A stretch of DNA of 12,489 bases from Pseudoflavonifractor sp047637855. GTDB taxonomy: Bacteria > Bacillota > Clostridia > Oscillospirales > Oscillospiraceae. Under the pieces are notes generated by a model, which made no database searches, had not been told where the DNA came from, and was given only the letters and a program-made list of their open reading frames with translations. Both the position numbers and the translations under genes were made by a program. This document shows, in pieces, positions 1 through 7,540 of the stretch. Every line of letters begins with the position of its first letter. The stretch's first letter is position 1. Location of the stretch: positions 1-12,489 of the forward strand of contig JBLJBF010000087.1 in the NCBI GenBank assembly GCA_047637855.1, in the 5' to 3' direction.

Positions 1-532
1 CCCGCACCATCCCGGCAGGAAAACGGATCAGCTGGGTGGGCATGATCTCCCGGGCTACCAAGATGACAGCTCCGTCAGGATGCTCGGCCTCTCTCGGCGG
101 GGACAGGCGCTCCAATACCTGGCGCTTGATGTCCCGGAGATCCAGCACACGCTCCCGCAGGTAGCGGCTGTTCACGGCGGACATCATCCGTATGCGCTGG
201 TCAATAGCCTGCAGAAAGCTCCATTCGGCGCATACCATCTCCCGCCTAATGGTTTCCTCGACCTCTCCCACCAGAGTTTGGTCCCGCAGCATGAGGAGCT
301 GTGCCTCAAAAATTTCGCTCTCGGCCTTGCCGATAGAACTCTCCACCGCATCCAAACTGCGCTGTACATCGGCCGCCGTTTCGGCCAGGACGGTGAAAAA
401 CCGCTGCACCTCTGGCTCGGGAGCTGATATGGCGCGGGGCTGTATCTCGCGGTCGGAGCTCTCCTCCAGCACAAGCTGCGGGCCCAGCGCGACGCCGGGG
501 CACGTGCCCCGGCCCTTGATATAAAGTTCCAT
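1..532 (-). CDS. ptsI: PTS Enzyme I (phosphoenolpyruvate-protein phosphotransferase), N-terminal part, cut by window edge
   Basis: Enzyme I takes phosphate from phosphoenolpyruvate in the cytoplasm and passes it to HPr, energising all PTS permeases. The visible 177 codons start MELYIKGRGTCPGVALGP, matching the usual EI opening. They continue with an EI-type helical HPr-binding region containing IFEAQLLMLRDQTL and YLRERVLDLRDIKRQVLERL, very like the family pattern IFE-x-H-x-x-x-L and YL-x-ER-x-x-DxRDI. The tail VILVAREIMPTQLIRF is the stretch that usually precedes the catalytic GGxTSHxAI histidine, so the window ends just before the active site. Translation is probably coupled to the PRD regulator, because the ribosome site overlaps that gene's stop codon and the ATG lies 9 bases beyond the stop. 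An EI gene paired with a PRD regulator rather than directly following ptsH may be a dedicated or second EI. A multiphosphoryl fusion continuing outside the window cannot be excluded. Confidence 0.85.
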   Translation of the reverse strand, partial: MELYIKGRGTCPGVALGPQLVLEESSDREIQPRAISAPEPEVQRFFTVLAETAADVQRSLDAVESSIGKAESEIFEAQLLMLRDQTLVGEVEETIRREMVCAEWSFLQAIDQRIRMMSAVNSRYLRERVLDLRDIKRQVLERLSPPREAEHPDGAVILVAREIMPTQLIRFPAGMVR

Positions 533-544
533 ACTGTCCTCCTA
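533..544 (-). promoter_or_regulatory. Ribosome site of ptsI-like gene overlapping the upstream stop codon
   Basis: On the minus strand the sequence TAGGAGGACAGTATG contains the regulator stop TAG, an AGGAGG Shine-Dalgarno sharing two bases with that stop, a 5-base spacer and the ATG of the EI gene. This fixes the start of EI and suggests that translation of the two genes is coupled. Confidence 0.8.
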
Positions 545-2491
545 CTGATCCGAAAGTCTTGCTCCACCCATTTCCCAGAGCATGCGGAAGGACGGCGCCA
601 GCTCGGGGGGAGATTTGGAGCGCATATTGTTTTTTCGCATTGCCAGTAGCAATACCTCTGAAATCTCCTGGCCGCGAATCTCTACTTTGTTCTTTAACCG
701 CAGATGAAAGACCTGCTCCCTGTCTCTGTCGTCCAATAAAAGAAGGTAATACATACTCCCCGCCCAGAGGTGGGCCCGCCCCTCACACTCCAGCTCCAGC
801 AGCTCGGCCACGACGGTCTCCTGGCAATACCCCATGCGGGTGAGGTGGTCGGACAGGACTTCCATTACGGTGTCAGGCGAGTCGCACTCGGAAGAAAAAG
901 AGACCAGCGGGAGAGCCGCGCCACCGTAAGGGACCGGCTGCCGGAGCACCGCGGTTTTCAAAAATTCTTCCAGCGGCTCCAGCTCGGCCCTGCGCAGCTT
1001 GTTGGACACCGGAAACAGAGGGATCTCGCCGACATCCACCGGTACGTTGGAGACCACCAGTTGGTATCGGCCCGACGTGAGGGGGGCAAACCGCCTGTAC
1101 TGACTGACCGTACAGCATTCTCCTACAGTGAGTTGCGCGTCATACCGCTTTAAGGCCTCGGTCAGGCGGAGGGCGTTTACCACCCCGCCGCCGTACACCA
1201 CCAGGCACTGGAGCGTCCGCTGCCGCCGCTGGATGGACAGGGAGAAGTGAGCGCAGACGGCTGACAGCTCCTCCTGGTCGGGCCGCAGGGAGAAGGTGGT
1301 GCTGTATAGGCCCGAGGCGGCCCAGACCGCGTAGCGCAGCAGAGGGTCCTGCTGCTGGACCAGCCCCTCGGGCCAGCTGCGTTTCAGATTCAGCCCCGCC
1401 CGCAGGCGGAAAGTGGCCGTCTTAATGTGCATGGACAGCCCCTGCTGCAGAAGCTCGTCGTTCGAGAAGAGAATGCCGGTTAGCCGCTCCACCAGGGCAA
1501 TCACCTTGCTGGAGAAGAGCTCAATGTCCTCGCCGCAGGAGAGATCTCCTGCATCTGAGTTGATGTTCGCGCCAATGATGTGGATGCAGATCAGGCTTTC
1601 CTCGCTCTGGGGTACCACAACGCCGAACTGCGTGCTGATTTCGCGGGAAATATAGGCAGCAATCTCGCCCTCCCTTCCGCGCAAAATCCTGTCCGGTACG
1701 TCTTGGGAGGAAACAACGCCCAGCCCACCCGTCAGCCGCTCCACCGCAATGGACAGGTGGACCAGCAGGCCGGTGTAGTAGGTGTCTGCCAGCTGGAATC
1801 CATAACGGCACTCCGCACCGCGGATGATATCGGCCAGTTTATCCACGTCGATTCTGGAGCTGCGGTGGATGGAGCCGTAGAACTTATCCAGGTCCAACCG
1901 CAACAGGCTCACCACGTCAGAAAACTCGGGGATGGCATAGCGCCCCGCGTCAGGTGCGGCCGAGCTGTTCATCATCTCGGCAATCAGATTTCGCCGGTCA
2001 ATTTCGTCCCCCACCAGTAAAATGCCCCGGCTGCGGTAGCGTCCCACCGAGAGGCGGTGGCGGGAGAGCCACTTCCCGATCCAGTCCAGGTCCTTCTGAA
2101 TCACGTTTTTGCTGACGTAGAACTGGTCGGCAAAGAACTGGATAGTCAGCGCATCTTTAGAGAAGAGCAGCAGCTTGATGATCTCCAGCCGCCGCTCGTA
2201 GTTCCCGTGAATCTTGAGTTCAATAGCGTCGGCAGATAGGCGCCTCTTGGCTTCCGCCCTTGTCAGGCCGGTTAGGGACAGGAGGATGCCGCTACCGCTC
2301 TTGCGCCAGACGGTGATGTGCTCCGCCAGCTGGTTTTCTTTCAGCCATTCATTCAGTTGGTCCAGGTCGTTCTGCACAGTACGCTTGGAGACCGAGGCGG
2401 CCTTCGCCAACTCCTCCAAAGAGACGTAGTCCTTCGCGTCCAGCAGATAAGACGATTCAAAAATGATACGCTGACGAGTGTGTTCCACCAT
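542..2491 (-). CDS. BglG/MtlR-class PRD transcriptional regulator with degenerate EIIB- and EIIA-like domains
   Basis: A 649-residue cytoplasmic regulator of the PTS-controlled activator class (MtlR/LicR-like) rather than a short RNA-binding antiterminator, because it starts with DNA-binding helices. Order: helix-turn-helix about residues 22-50 (LEELAKAASVSKRTVQNDLD), second HTH about 114-142 (FADQFYVSKNVIQKDLDWI), PRD1 about 195-312 with candidate phospho-histidines H245 and H304, PRD2 about 320-425 with H355 and H415, a GatB-like EIIB fold about 427-512, and an EIIA-Fru/Mtl-like fold about 540-622. All four PRD histidines are present. The EIIB signature reads VVYGGG, so Tyr433 sits where the phosphorylated Cys should be. 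The EIIA segment (GRAHLWAGSMYYLL) lacks the usual PH active-site histidine. Hence phosphorylation control probably rests on the PRDs alone. The ATG has an AGGAGA site 9 bases upstream. It is followed by the EI gene and diverges from the surface operon, so either could be its target; the substrate is unknown. Confidence 0.88.
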   Translation of the reverse strand: MVEHTRQRIIFESSYLLDAKDYVSLEELAKAASVSKRTVQNDLDQLNEWLKENQLAEHITVWRKSGSGILLSLTGLTRAEAKRRLSADAIELKIHGNYERRLEIIKLLLFSKDALTIQFFADQFYVSKNVIQKDLDWIGKWLSRHRLSVGRYRSRGILLVGDEIDRRNLIAEMMNSSAAPDAGRYAIPEFSDVVSLLRLDLDKFYGSIHRSSRIDVDKLADIIRGAECRYGFQLADTYYTGLLVHLSIAVERLTGGLGVVSSQDVPDRILRGREGEIAAYISREISTQFGVVVPQSEESLICIHIIGANINSDAGDLSCGEDIELFSSKVIALVERLTGILFSNDELLQQGLSMHIKTATFRLRAGLNLKRSWPEGLVQQQDPLLRYAVWAASGLYSTTFSLRPDQEELSAVCAHFSLSIQRRQRTLQCLVVYGGGVVNALRLTEALKRYDAQLTVGECCTVSQYRRFAPLTSGRYQLVVSNVPVDVGEIPLFPVSNKLRRAELEPLEEFLKTAVLRQPVPYGGAALPLVSFSSECDSPDTVMEVLSDHLTRMGYCQETVVAELLELECEGRAHLWAGSMYYLLLLDDRDREQVFHLRLKNKVEIRGQEISEVLLLAMRKNNMRSKSPPELAPSFRMLWEMGGARLSDQ

Positions 2492-2548
2492 AGCTCTTTA
2501 TCTCCTGTTGTCACCGGCTCTCATGAGGGTGTGGCATATTCCATAATG

Positions 2549-2579
2549 AAAGCATAGAGGATTTGGCATGCTTTGTCTA
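2549..2579 (-). promoter_or_regulatory. Candidate promoter of the PRD regulator operon, with an overlapping 7-bp inverted repeat
   Basis: Reading the minus strand, TAGACA (2579-2574, 5/6 to the -35 consensus) is followed after 17 bases by TATGCT (2556-2551, 4/6 to the -10 consensus). Transcription would start near 2544, giving a leader of about 50 bases. An inverted repeat AAAGCAT (2549-2555) / ATGCTTT (2568-2574) covers the -10 box and reaches the edge of the -35 box, a position typical of a repressor site. Called by eye only. Confidence 0.4.
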
Positions 2580-2596
2580 TATTGTAATATCTTTAA

Positions 2597-2622
2597 TTTT
2601 TGCCACATCGATGTTGCAAAAA
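2597..2622. promoter_or_regulatory. 26-bp near-perfect palindrome, probable operator in the divergent region
   Basis: The half sites TTTTTGCCACATC and GATGTTGCAAAAA pair at 12 of 13 positions around the centre between 2609 and 2610; the only mismatch is C2604 against T2615. It lies in the 283-bp gap between the PRD regulator and the SLH gene, upstream of both. No T-run follows on either strand, so it is not terminator-like. Probably a dimeric repressor or activator site; the protein is not known from the sequence. Confidence 0.55.
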
Positions 2623-2664
2623 AGTATTTATTTTGAAAAATCATAAATCAGGACACAAATTTGA

Positions 2665-2686
2665 TTTTGCCACAAGTTGGCGAAAA
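2665..2686. promoter_or_regulatory. Second, weaker operator-like site related to the 26-bp palindrome
   Basis: This site begins with TTTTGCCACA, an exact 10-base direct repeat of 2598-2607, and ends TTGGCGAAAA, resembling the right half of the first palindrome (TGTTGCAAAA). It contains GCCA-N5-TGGC. The two sites are 67 bases apart and could be bound by one regulator, possibly with looping. A partial copy in the other orientation, TGTGGCA, is at 2530-2536. Confidence 0.4.
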
Positions 2687-2706
2687 AATACGGCCTTAGG
2701 TTTTAT
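2677..2706 (+). promoter_or_regulatory. Weak candidate promoter for the surface-protein operon
   Basis: TTGGCG (2677-2682) could serve as a -35 and TTTTAT (2701-2706) as a -10, with an 18-base spacer; both are poor matches. The -35 would fall inside the second operator-like site, fitting regulated expression. Between here and the start codon a small hairpin TTGTG (2739-2743) / CACAA (2750-2754) sits just above the ribosome site AAGGAGG (2761-2767). Confidence 0.25.
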
Positions 2707-2774
2707 AGACAAACAGTGCAAGCTATGGAAGAATTCAGTTGTGCACTATCACAATTCAATAAGGAGGTTTATAC

Positions 2775-4322
2775 ATGACAAGATTCCCCAAGGTTGCCTC
2801 ATGCGTGCTTTGTCTCGCTCTCATGTTCGGCATTGCCGGTCTCCCTACGGTGGCGGCTGACTTTTCTGACATAGAGGGACACTGGGCCCGGCAGGCACTG
2901 GCCGACGCGGCGGACAACGGCCTGCTTCGGGGGGTGGACGGCAAGCTGATGCCCAACGGCCTGCTGACCCGCGCGGAGCTCGCGGCCATCCTGGTCCGTG
3001 CCGTACAGGCCACTGCCGCTGCCGACCTCTCCAAGGTATCCGACGTGCCCGCGGACGCCTGGTATGCCGCCGATATGGCGAAAGCGGTCGAAATGGGGAT
3101 TTTTCAGGGAAGCGGCGGAAAGCTGCGTCCCACCGACCCCATCACCCGGCAGGAGGCATTTACCGTGCTCTCCCGCGCCTTTGCCTTCGCCAGCGGGAAT
3201 GCCGACACGCTGACCCGCTTTACTGACGGCAGCACTGTGGCCGCCTGGGCCAGGAGCGGTGTAGCCGCATTGGTGGACGCGGGATTGGTCATCGGAGGTG
3301 ACGCCGGGCTCCAGCCCCAGGCCACCATCACCCGCGCCGAGCTTGTCACTGTCATGCGGCGGACCGTTGACTGCTACCTCACGGCGCAGCCCGGCGCGGT
3401 CATCACCGAGGTGTCCGGCGTCAATGTCATGCTCACCGGACAGCAGCTCCACCTGAAAAACCTGGTCATCGAGGGAGACCTCTACATCGGCGACGGCGTG
3501 ACTGCCGGCGCAGTCACCCTGGAGAACGTCACCGTCAAGGGCCGCCTGATTATGCGCGGCGGCTCGGCCCTCTCCCTGACGGGCACCTCCTCTGTCTCCG
3601 GAGACACGGTGCTTCTGAGCGGTGGGGCCGCTGTAAATTTGTCGGGCGGCACCTCCCTCGGACAGGTCGCCGTCAACAGCGGCAAGGTCTCCGTCACCGG
3701 CTCAGGCAAGGTCGGGGCTGTGACGGCGAATGGAGATCACTGCAGCGTATCGGTTCCCGGTGCCGTCGTAACGGCCGCTCCGGGCGCTGTCGGCACCACC
3801 GCGGGCGGCATCGCCGTCTCCGGCGGAAGCACCGTCACAGTGCCCAAGGGTTCCGCCGGCGGCGGAAGCGGCAGCGAAACTCCCACGCCCGCGATCGAGC
3901 TCTATAGCTACGGCGAGGCGAAGAGCCGGTTTGGCGATACCGGCACCCAGGGCGTGGTAAAGCAGTTTTTGACCATCCTGGCCGACCCCGCCTACGGCAC
4001 CGGCAACGACGCTGCCGTCAAAGCCCTGACCCTCTCCAATTCCGTGACCTTCGTCAACAAGGACTTCCCGCTGGAGCCCTCTATTTTCCCCTCGCTGCGC
4101 AACGTATCCGCGTCTTACCTGACCGCAGACCGTACCCGCCTCTATCTCGCCTATAAGGACGGCGGAATGGACTGCGTGAACGTGGCGACCGGCGCCGTCG
4201 TGAAGAGCTACACCAAAGAGGAACTCAGCGCGGGCGCGCCCCTTCTCCTGGTGTACGATGAGAGCGCGAAGCTCGTCTACCTCGTGACCGGGGAAGGCGT
4301 AACAAAAATAAAAGCATCATAA
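2775..4322 (+). CDS. SLH-domain cell-surface protein with beta-rich middle and shared C-terminal domain
   Basis: A 515-residue exported protein, probably held on the cell wall by SLH domains binding secondary wall polymer. A signal peptide covers about residues 1-28 (basic start, hydrophobic core, TVAA before DFSD). Three SLH repeats follow: about 29-77 (ending motif LTRAE), 88-136 (ITRQE) and 147-197 (ITRAE). Residues about 208-358 are Gly/Ser/Thr/Val-rich with short alternating hydrophobic strands (LVIEGDLYIGDGV, VTVKGRLIMRGG), suggesting a stacked beta-solenoid. A Gly/Ser linker (358-372) leads to a 142-residue domain (374-515) about 80% identical to the end of the next protein. AAGGAGG lies 7 bases before the ATG. 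The next gene begins 16 bases after the stop, so they form an operon. Sugar- or partner-binding by the C-terminal domain is possible but not shown. SLH assignment is firm; overall function is unknown. Confidence 0.9.
   Translation: MTRFPKVASCVLCLALMFGIAGLPTVAADFSDIEGHWARQALADAADNGLLRGVDGKLMPNGLLTRAELAAILVRAVQATAAADLSKVSDVPADAWYAADMAKAVEMGIFQGSGGKLRPTDPITRQEAFTVLSRAFAFASGNADTLTRFTDGSTVAAWARSGVAALVDAGLVIGGDAGLQPQATITRAELVTVMRRTVDCYLTAQPGAVITEVSGVNVMLTGQQLHLKNLVIEGDLYIGDGVTAGAVTLENVTVKGRLIMRGGSALSLTGTSSVSGDTVLLSGGAAVNLSGGTSLGQVAVNSGKVSVTGSGKVGAVTANGDHCSVSVPGAVVTAAPGAVGTTAGGIAVSGGSTVTVPKGSAGGGSGSETPTPAIELYSYGEAKSRFGDTGTQGVVKQFLTILADPAYGTGNDAAVKALTLSNSVTFVNKDFPLEPSIFPSLRNVSASYLTADRTRLYLAYKDGGMDCVNVATGAVVKSYTKEELSAGAPLLLVYDESAKLVYLVTGEGVTKIKAS
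3894..4319 (+). repeat. Copy A of a 426-bp coding direct repeat (shared C-terminal domain)
   Basis: Encodes residues 374-515 of the SLH protein. Compared by hand with the last 142 residues of the next gene, 114 of 142 residues are identical with no gaps. The DNA has exact runs of 31 bases (3946-3976) and 34 bases (3978-4011) separated by one mismatch, suggesting recent duplication or gene conversion. Confidence 0.9.
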
Positions 4323-4338
4323 GAAGGAGGAATTACAC

Positions 4339-7300
4339 ATGAAATTCAGGCAGATCAGAACGCGCATCCTCTCTCTCGCGCTGTCCGGGACCATGCTGCT
4401 CTCCATCGGCGCGACGGTCCTCCCCGCCTCGGCCGCCGCGCCCTCCTCCAGCGCCTATGCGCCCATCCAGCTAAAGGCCGCCCCCACGAAGATCATGGAC
4501 TACTTCGCCAACCAGAGCCCCGCCGGGGTAACATGGGTCACCGACTCCGCCGCGCTGACCTTCCTGCCCGCCGCCGCCATCGGTGACGTCACCTGCGCGG
4601 TGAAGGCAACCGACGGGGCCGTCTGGATCGGCACGAAGACCGGCCTTATGCGGATCGACTTCAACGAGGAGGACGCCCGGGACATCGTCCAGTACTTTGC
4701 CGGGAATCGCTACCTCTACGGCGGGGACGACAACGTCACCGGCCTGGCCGCCGACGCCGAGGGCGGTGTCTGGGTGCGCAACGCCTTGGGCTCCGTGCAC
4801 ATCAAGATGCCTAAGATGACCATGCAGGACCGCACCTACTTCTACGAGAAGATGGAGACCGACGTAAACGACCGCCGGGGCATGAGCTCCGACAACAACG
4901 GCTACACCTTCGACGCCGCGACCGGCGAGTATACCCAGACGAGCGTCAGCACCAACGACAACGACGGCCTCTGGACGGCCATGTACGCCATGGGCGAGAT
5001 CCTCCGCTACCAGACCCTCAAGGAGGGGCACGCCGCCTCCGCCGAGATCGCCGCAGCCAAGGCAGCCGCTACCCGGGCCACCAAGGCCGTGCTCCTCCTC
5101 GACTACGTCTCGGGCCGCGGTAACGGGTTCCCCTGCCGGTCCTATATGCTCACCAACGAAACCGGCGCTCTGTTGGACAACAAAGGAATGCAAACTGAGA
5201 ACGGATTCTGGTTTGAAAAACGCCTGCTCGGCTCCAGCGAGACTTATCCCCAACCCATCATTGCCGAGCTGGAGCAGACGGGTAAGACCCCCATCGGCAT
5301 CGCTACCGTGCGCATCACAAAGGATGCCATGGACAAGAAGGGCTCTCAAATCTTCCCCAACGACACCGCCTACAACGGCCTGGGCCTGAGCCAGTCGTCC
5401 ATCAATACCTTCAATGTGCCCCGCGCCGACGGTGAAAAGCTGGGCACTGATATATACTCCAACAATGAGAATCAGGTTTTCCCCGTGATGGTACAAGGCG
5501 TCAATATCAAGCAGAACTACACGGCCCCCACTGCCCTCATCAAGGAAGAGGACATCAAGTTCCGCCTCACCGCCCCCATCTATGAGCGTATCCCCAAAAT
5601 CTTCAACGACCTCTTCCCTGACAGCGTTATTGGGTCCGACGGCTATATCGACGAGAGCCAGATTGTCTACAAGGCTGACACCTCCTCCGATGAGGTGGAC
5701 GGGCACTACGCCCTCTTCCTCACGGCCTACCGCTACCTCTGTGACGAGCCCGGGGACAGCGCGCTCAAGGCCATCATCACCGATACTACCCTGCGCATGA
5801 CCGATCTCATCCTGAAGGATGACCGCTACTACATTGTGGACGCAACTGGCAAGGCCACCCAGTGGTCCCGCTGGCTATCCCGTTACTTCAACGACAGCCT
5901 GGACCTGATGAAAGAGCAGCCCCTGTGGACCTCCGACAAAATCGGTGTGAACGGGGAGGGGGAGGATATGCTCTCCTATGGTTATGAGGACGGCCCCCTC
6001 AACGCCCTGGAGGTCATGTCGGCCCTGAAGATCGCCTCCTATATCGCCGATGAGGAGAATAAGACCGAAGCAGCTGAAAAATACCATGCGGCCTATGATA
6101 CATGCTTTGAGTCCCCCTATTCAGGCGGCGGGATTCCCAACAATTCGAACTCCTACGTCAACGGCAAAGGCTATATGGACATGGCTCTGGAGTATGTGGA
6201 GCGGCGCATCGTCCGCCAGGCGACCGACGCCTATGACGATAATGACAACCAGCCTGTCACGGAGTACACCCCCGGCAAGAAGATCTTCAACAACGCCCTC
6301 CACAAGGACTGGACCCAGTACATCAACTACTCCGACGAGGAGTTGGGCTGGTTCCCCGTCTATGCCCTGATCACCCTGGAGGAGAACAGCACCCGCCACG
6401 CCAAGATCGTGAAGGCCTACGACCAGTGGTATGAGGGGCAGGAGGAGCGGGAGGAGAACCCGTTCTACACCTTCCTCTATCAGCTGGCCCACCCGGAGAA
6501 GACCGATGTGGATCTCCAGTCCGCCGTCCGGTTCTTCTACCGCTCCCCCTTGCTGCGCAACAAGTTGATTTCGGTCCGCGGCGACCGGCAGGACGTGTTC
6601 TACATCGAGGCCGGCGTCCGGGATAAGATCGCCCAGACCAACTATGCCCTGCCCATGGACGAGCGGACCATCGGCAAGGACAACGGCAACCCCTTCACCC
6701 GCTATACCAAGATGGGCGAGACCCGTGGCGCGCCCTATACCAGCGGTTCTCTGGATGACTGCACCGTGTTCACGCTGCCCTACTGGTTCGGGCGGTACTA
6801 CGGGATGATCACCGAGGCCGACAGCAACTACTATGCCCGCAAGACGCCCGAGGTAACGATTGCCACCGAGGGCGGCAGCGTTGCCGTCACTGTGAAGGAT
6901 GGAACCACCCCTCTCGCCCGCATGATCGTGGACTTCTATGAGGACGGTGTGTATATCGGCCGGATGCAGACCGACGCCAGCGGCGTGGCTGCCCTGACCC
7001 ACACGGCGTCGGGGGCGGTCACCGCCGTTGTAGGCGAGCGCCTTATCGGCAGCACCGTGTATTCCCACACCAGCGTCAGCGATACCGTCGCTCCCGCGAT
7101 CCGAATCTATAGCTACGAAGAGGCGAAGAGCCAGTTTGGCAATACCGGCGCCCAGGGCGTGGTAAAGCAGTTTTTGACCATTCTGGCCGACCCCGCCTAC
7201 GGCACCGGCAACGACGACGCCGTCACCGCCCTGACCCTCTCCAATTCCAGGACCTTCGTCAACAAGGACTTCACGCTGGAACCCTCCATCTTCCCCTCCC

Positions 7301-7527
7301 TGCGCAATGTGTCCGCCTCCTATTTGACCGCCGACCACACCCGACTCTACCTCGCCTATAAGAACGGCAGTGTGGACTGCGTGAACGTGGAGACCGACGC
7401 CGTCGTCAAGAGCTATGCCGCCGTGGAACTCAGTACGGGCGAGCCGCTCCTTTTGACGTACGATGAGAGCACAAAACTTGTCTACCTCGTGACCGAGGGC
7501 GGCGTGACAGAACTCAAGGCACCGTAA
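4339..7527 (+). CDS. Large exported protein: propeller-like start, alpha-toroid-like core, Ig-like segment and shared C-terminal domain
   Basis: A 1062-residue secreted protein with no recognised gene name. Signal peptide about 1-33 (MKFRQIRTRILSLALSG..., ASA before APS). Residues about 82-155 hold two blade-like motifs (TDGAVWIGTKTGLMRID, AEGGVWVRNALGSVHI) like two-component-regulator propeller repeats. The core, about 200-725, is helical with aromatic/acidic motifs: NDNDGLWTAMYAMGEILRY, GNGFPCRSYM, ATQWSRWLSRYFND, YEDGPLNALEVMSALKIA, SDEELGWFPVYALITLE. This resembles the (alpha/alpha) barrels of polysaccharide-active enzymes and, from memory, an uncharacterised family of exported proteins. 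Residues about 836-915 look like an Ig/carboxypeptidase-regulatory beta domain, and 921-1062 is the domain shared with the SLH protein. It has no SLH or sortase signal, so it is probably released or held by a partner. GAAGGAGG precedes the ATG by 8 bases. Enzymatic action on a glycan is an inference; no catalytic residue can be named. Confidence 0.85.
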   Translation: MKFRQIRTRILSLALSGTMLLSIGATVLPASAAAPSSSAYAPIQLKAAPTKIMDYFANQSPAGVTWVTDSAALTFLPAAAIGDVTCAVKATDGAVWIGTKTGLMRIDFNEEDARDIVQYFAGNRYLYGGDDNVTGLAADAEGGVWVRNALGSVHIKMPKMTMQDRTYFYEKMETDVNDRRGMSSDNNGYTFDAATGEYTQTSVSTNDNDGLWTAMYAMGEILRYQTLKEGHAASAEIAAAKAAATRATKAVLLLDYVSGRGNGFPCRSYMLTNETGALLDNKGMQTENGFWFEKRLLGSSETYPQPIIAELEQTGKTPIGIATVRITKDAMDKKGSQIFPNDTAYNGLGLSQSSINTFNVPRADGEKLGTDIYSNNENQVFPVMVQGVNIKQNYTAPTALIKEEDIKFRLTAPIYERIPKIFNDLFPDSVIGSDGYIDESQIVYKADTSSDEVDGHYALFLTAYRYLCDEPGDSALKAIITDTTLRMTDLILKDDRYYIVDATGKATQWSRWLSRYFNDSLDLMKEQPLWTSDKIGVNGEGEDMLSYGYEDGPLNALEVMSALKIASYIADEENKTEAAEKYHAAYDTCFESPYSGGGIPNNSNSYVNGKGYMDMALEYVERRIVRQATDAYDDNDNQPVTEYTPGKKIFNNALHKDWTQYINYSDEELGWFPVYALITLEENSTRHAKIVKAYDQWYEGQEEREENPFYTFLYQLAHPEKTDVDLQSAVRFFYRSPLLRNKLISVRGDRQDVFYIEAGVRDKIAQTNYALPMDERTIGKDNGNPFTRYTKMGETRGAPYTSGSLDDCTVFTLPYWFGRYYGMITEADSNYYARKTPEVTIATEGGSVAVTVKDGTTPLARMIVDFYEDGVYIGRMQTDASGVAALTHTASGAVTAVVGERLIGSTVYSHTSVSDTVAPAIRIYSYEEAKSQFGNTGAQGVVKQFLTILADPAYGTGNDDAVTALTLSNSRTFVNKDFTLEPSIFPSLRNVSASYLTADHTRLYLAYKNGSVDCVNVETDAVVKSYAAVELSTGEPLLLTYDESTKLVYLVTEGGVTELKAP
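7099..7524 (+). repeat. Copy B of the 426-bp coding direct repeat (shared C-terminal domain)
   Basis: Encodes residues 921-1062 of the large exported protein and matches copy A at 3894-4319 without gaps. Differences cluster in the final 50 residues, while the stretch from GVVKQFLTILADPAYGTGND onward is almost unchanged. The two copies start 3205 bases apart in the same orientation, so recombination between them would delete most of the large gene. Confidence 0.9.
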
Positions 7528-7540
7528 GAAGACGCTGTAC

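Noticed and set aside
2597..2622. Terminator for either divergent operon
   Set aside because: Strong palindrome but lies upstream of both genes and has no T-run after the stem on either strand.
4471..5706. 411-residue open frame on the minus strand
   Set aside because: Antisense shadow of the large exported protein: Gly/Val/His-rich, low-complexity product, no ribosome site, and the plus frame has a signal peptide, domains and operon context.
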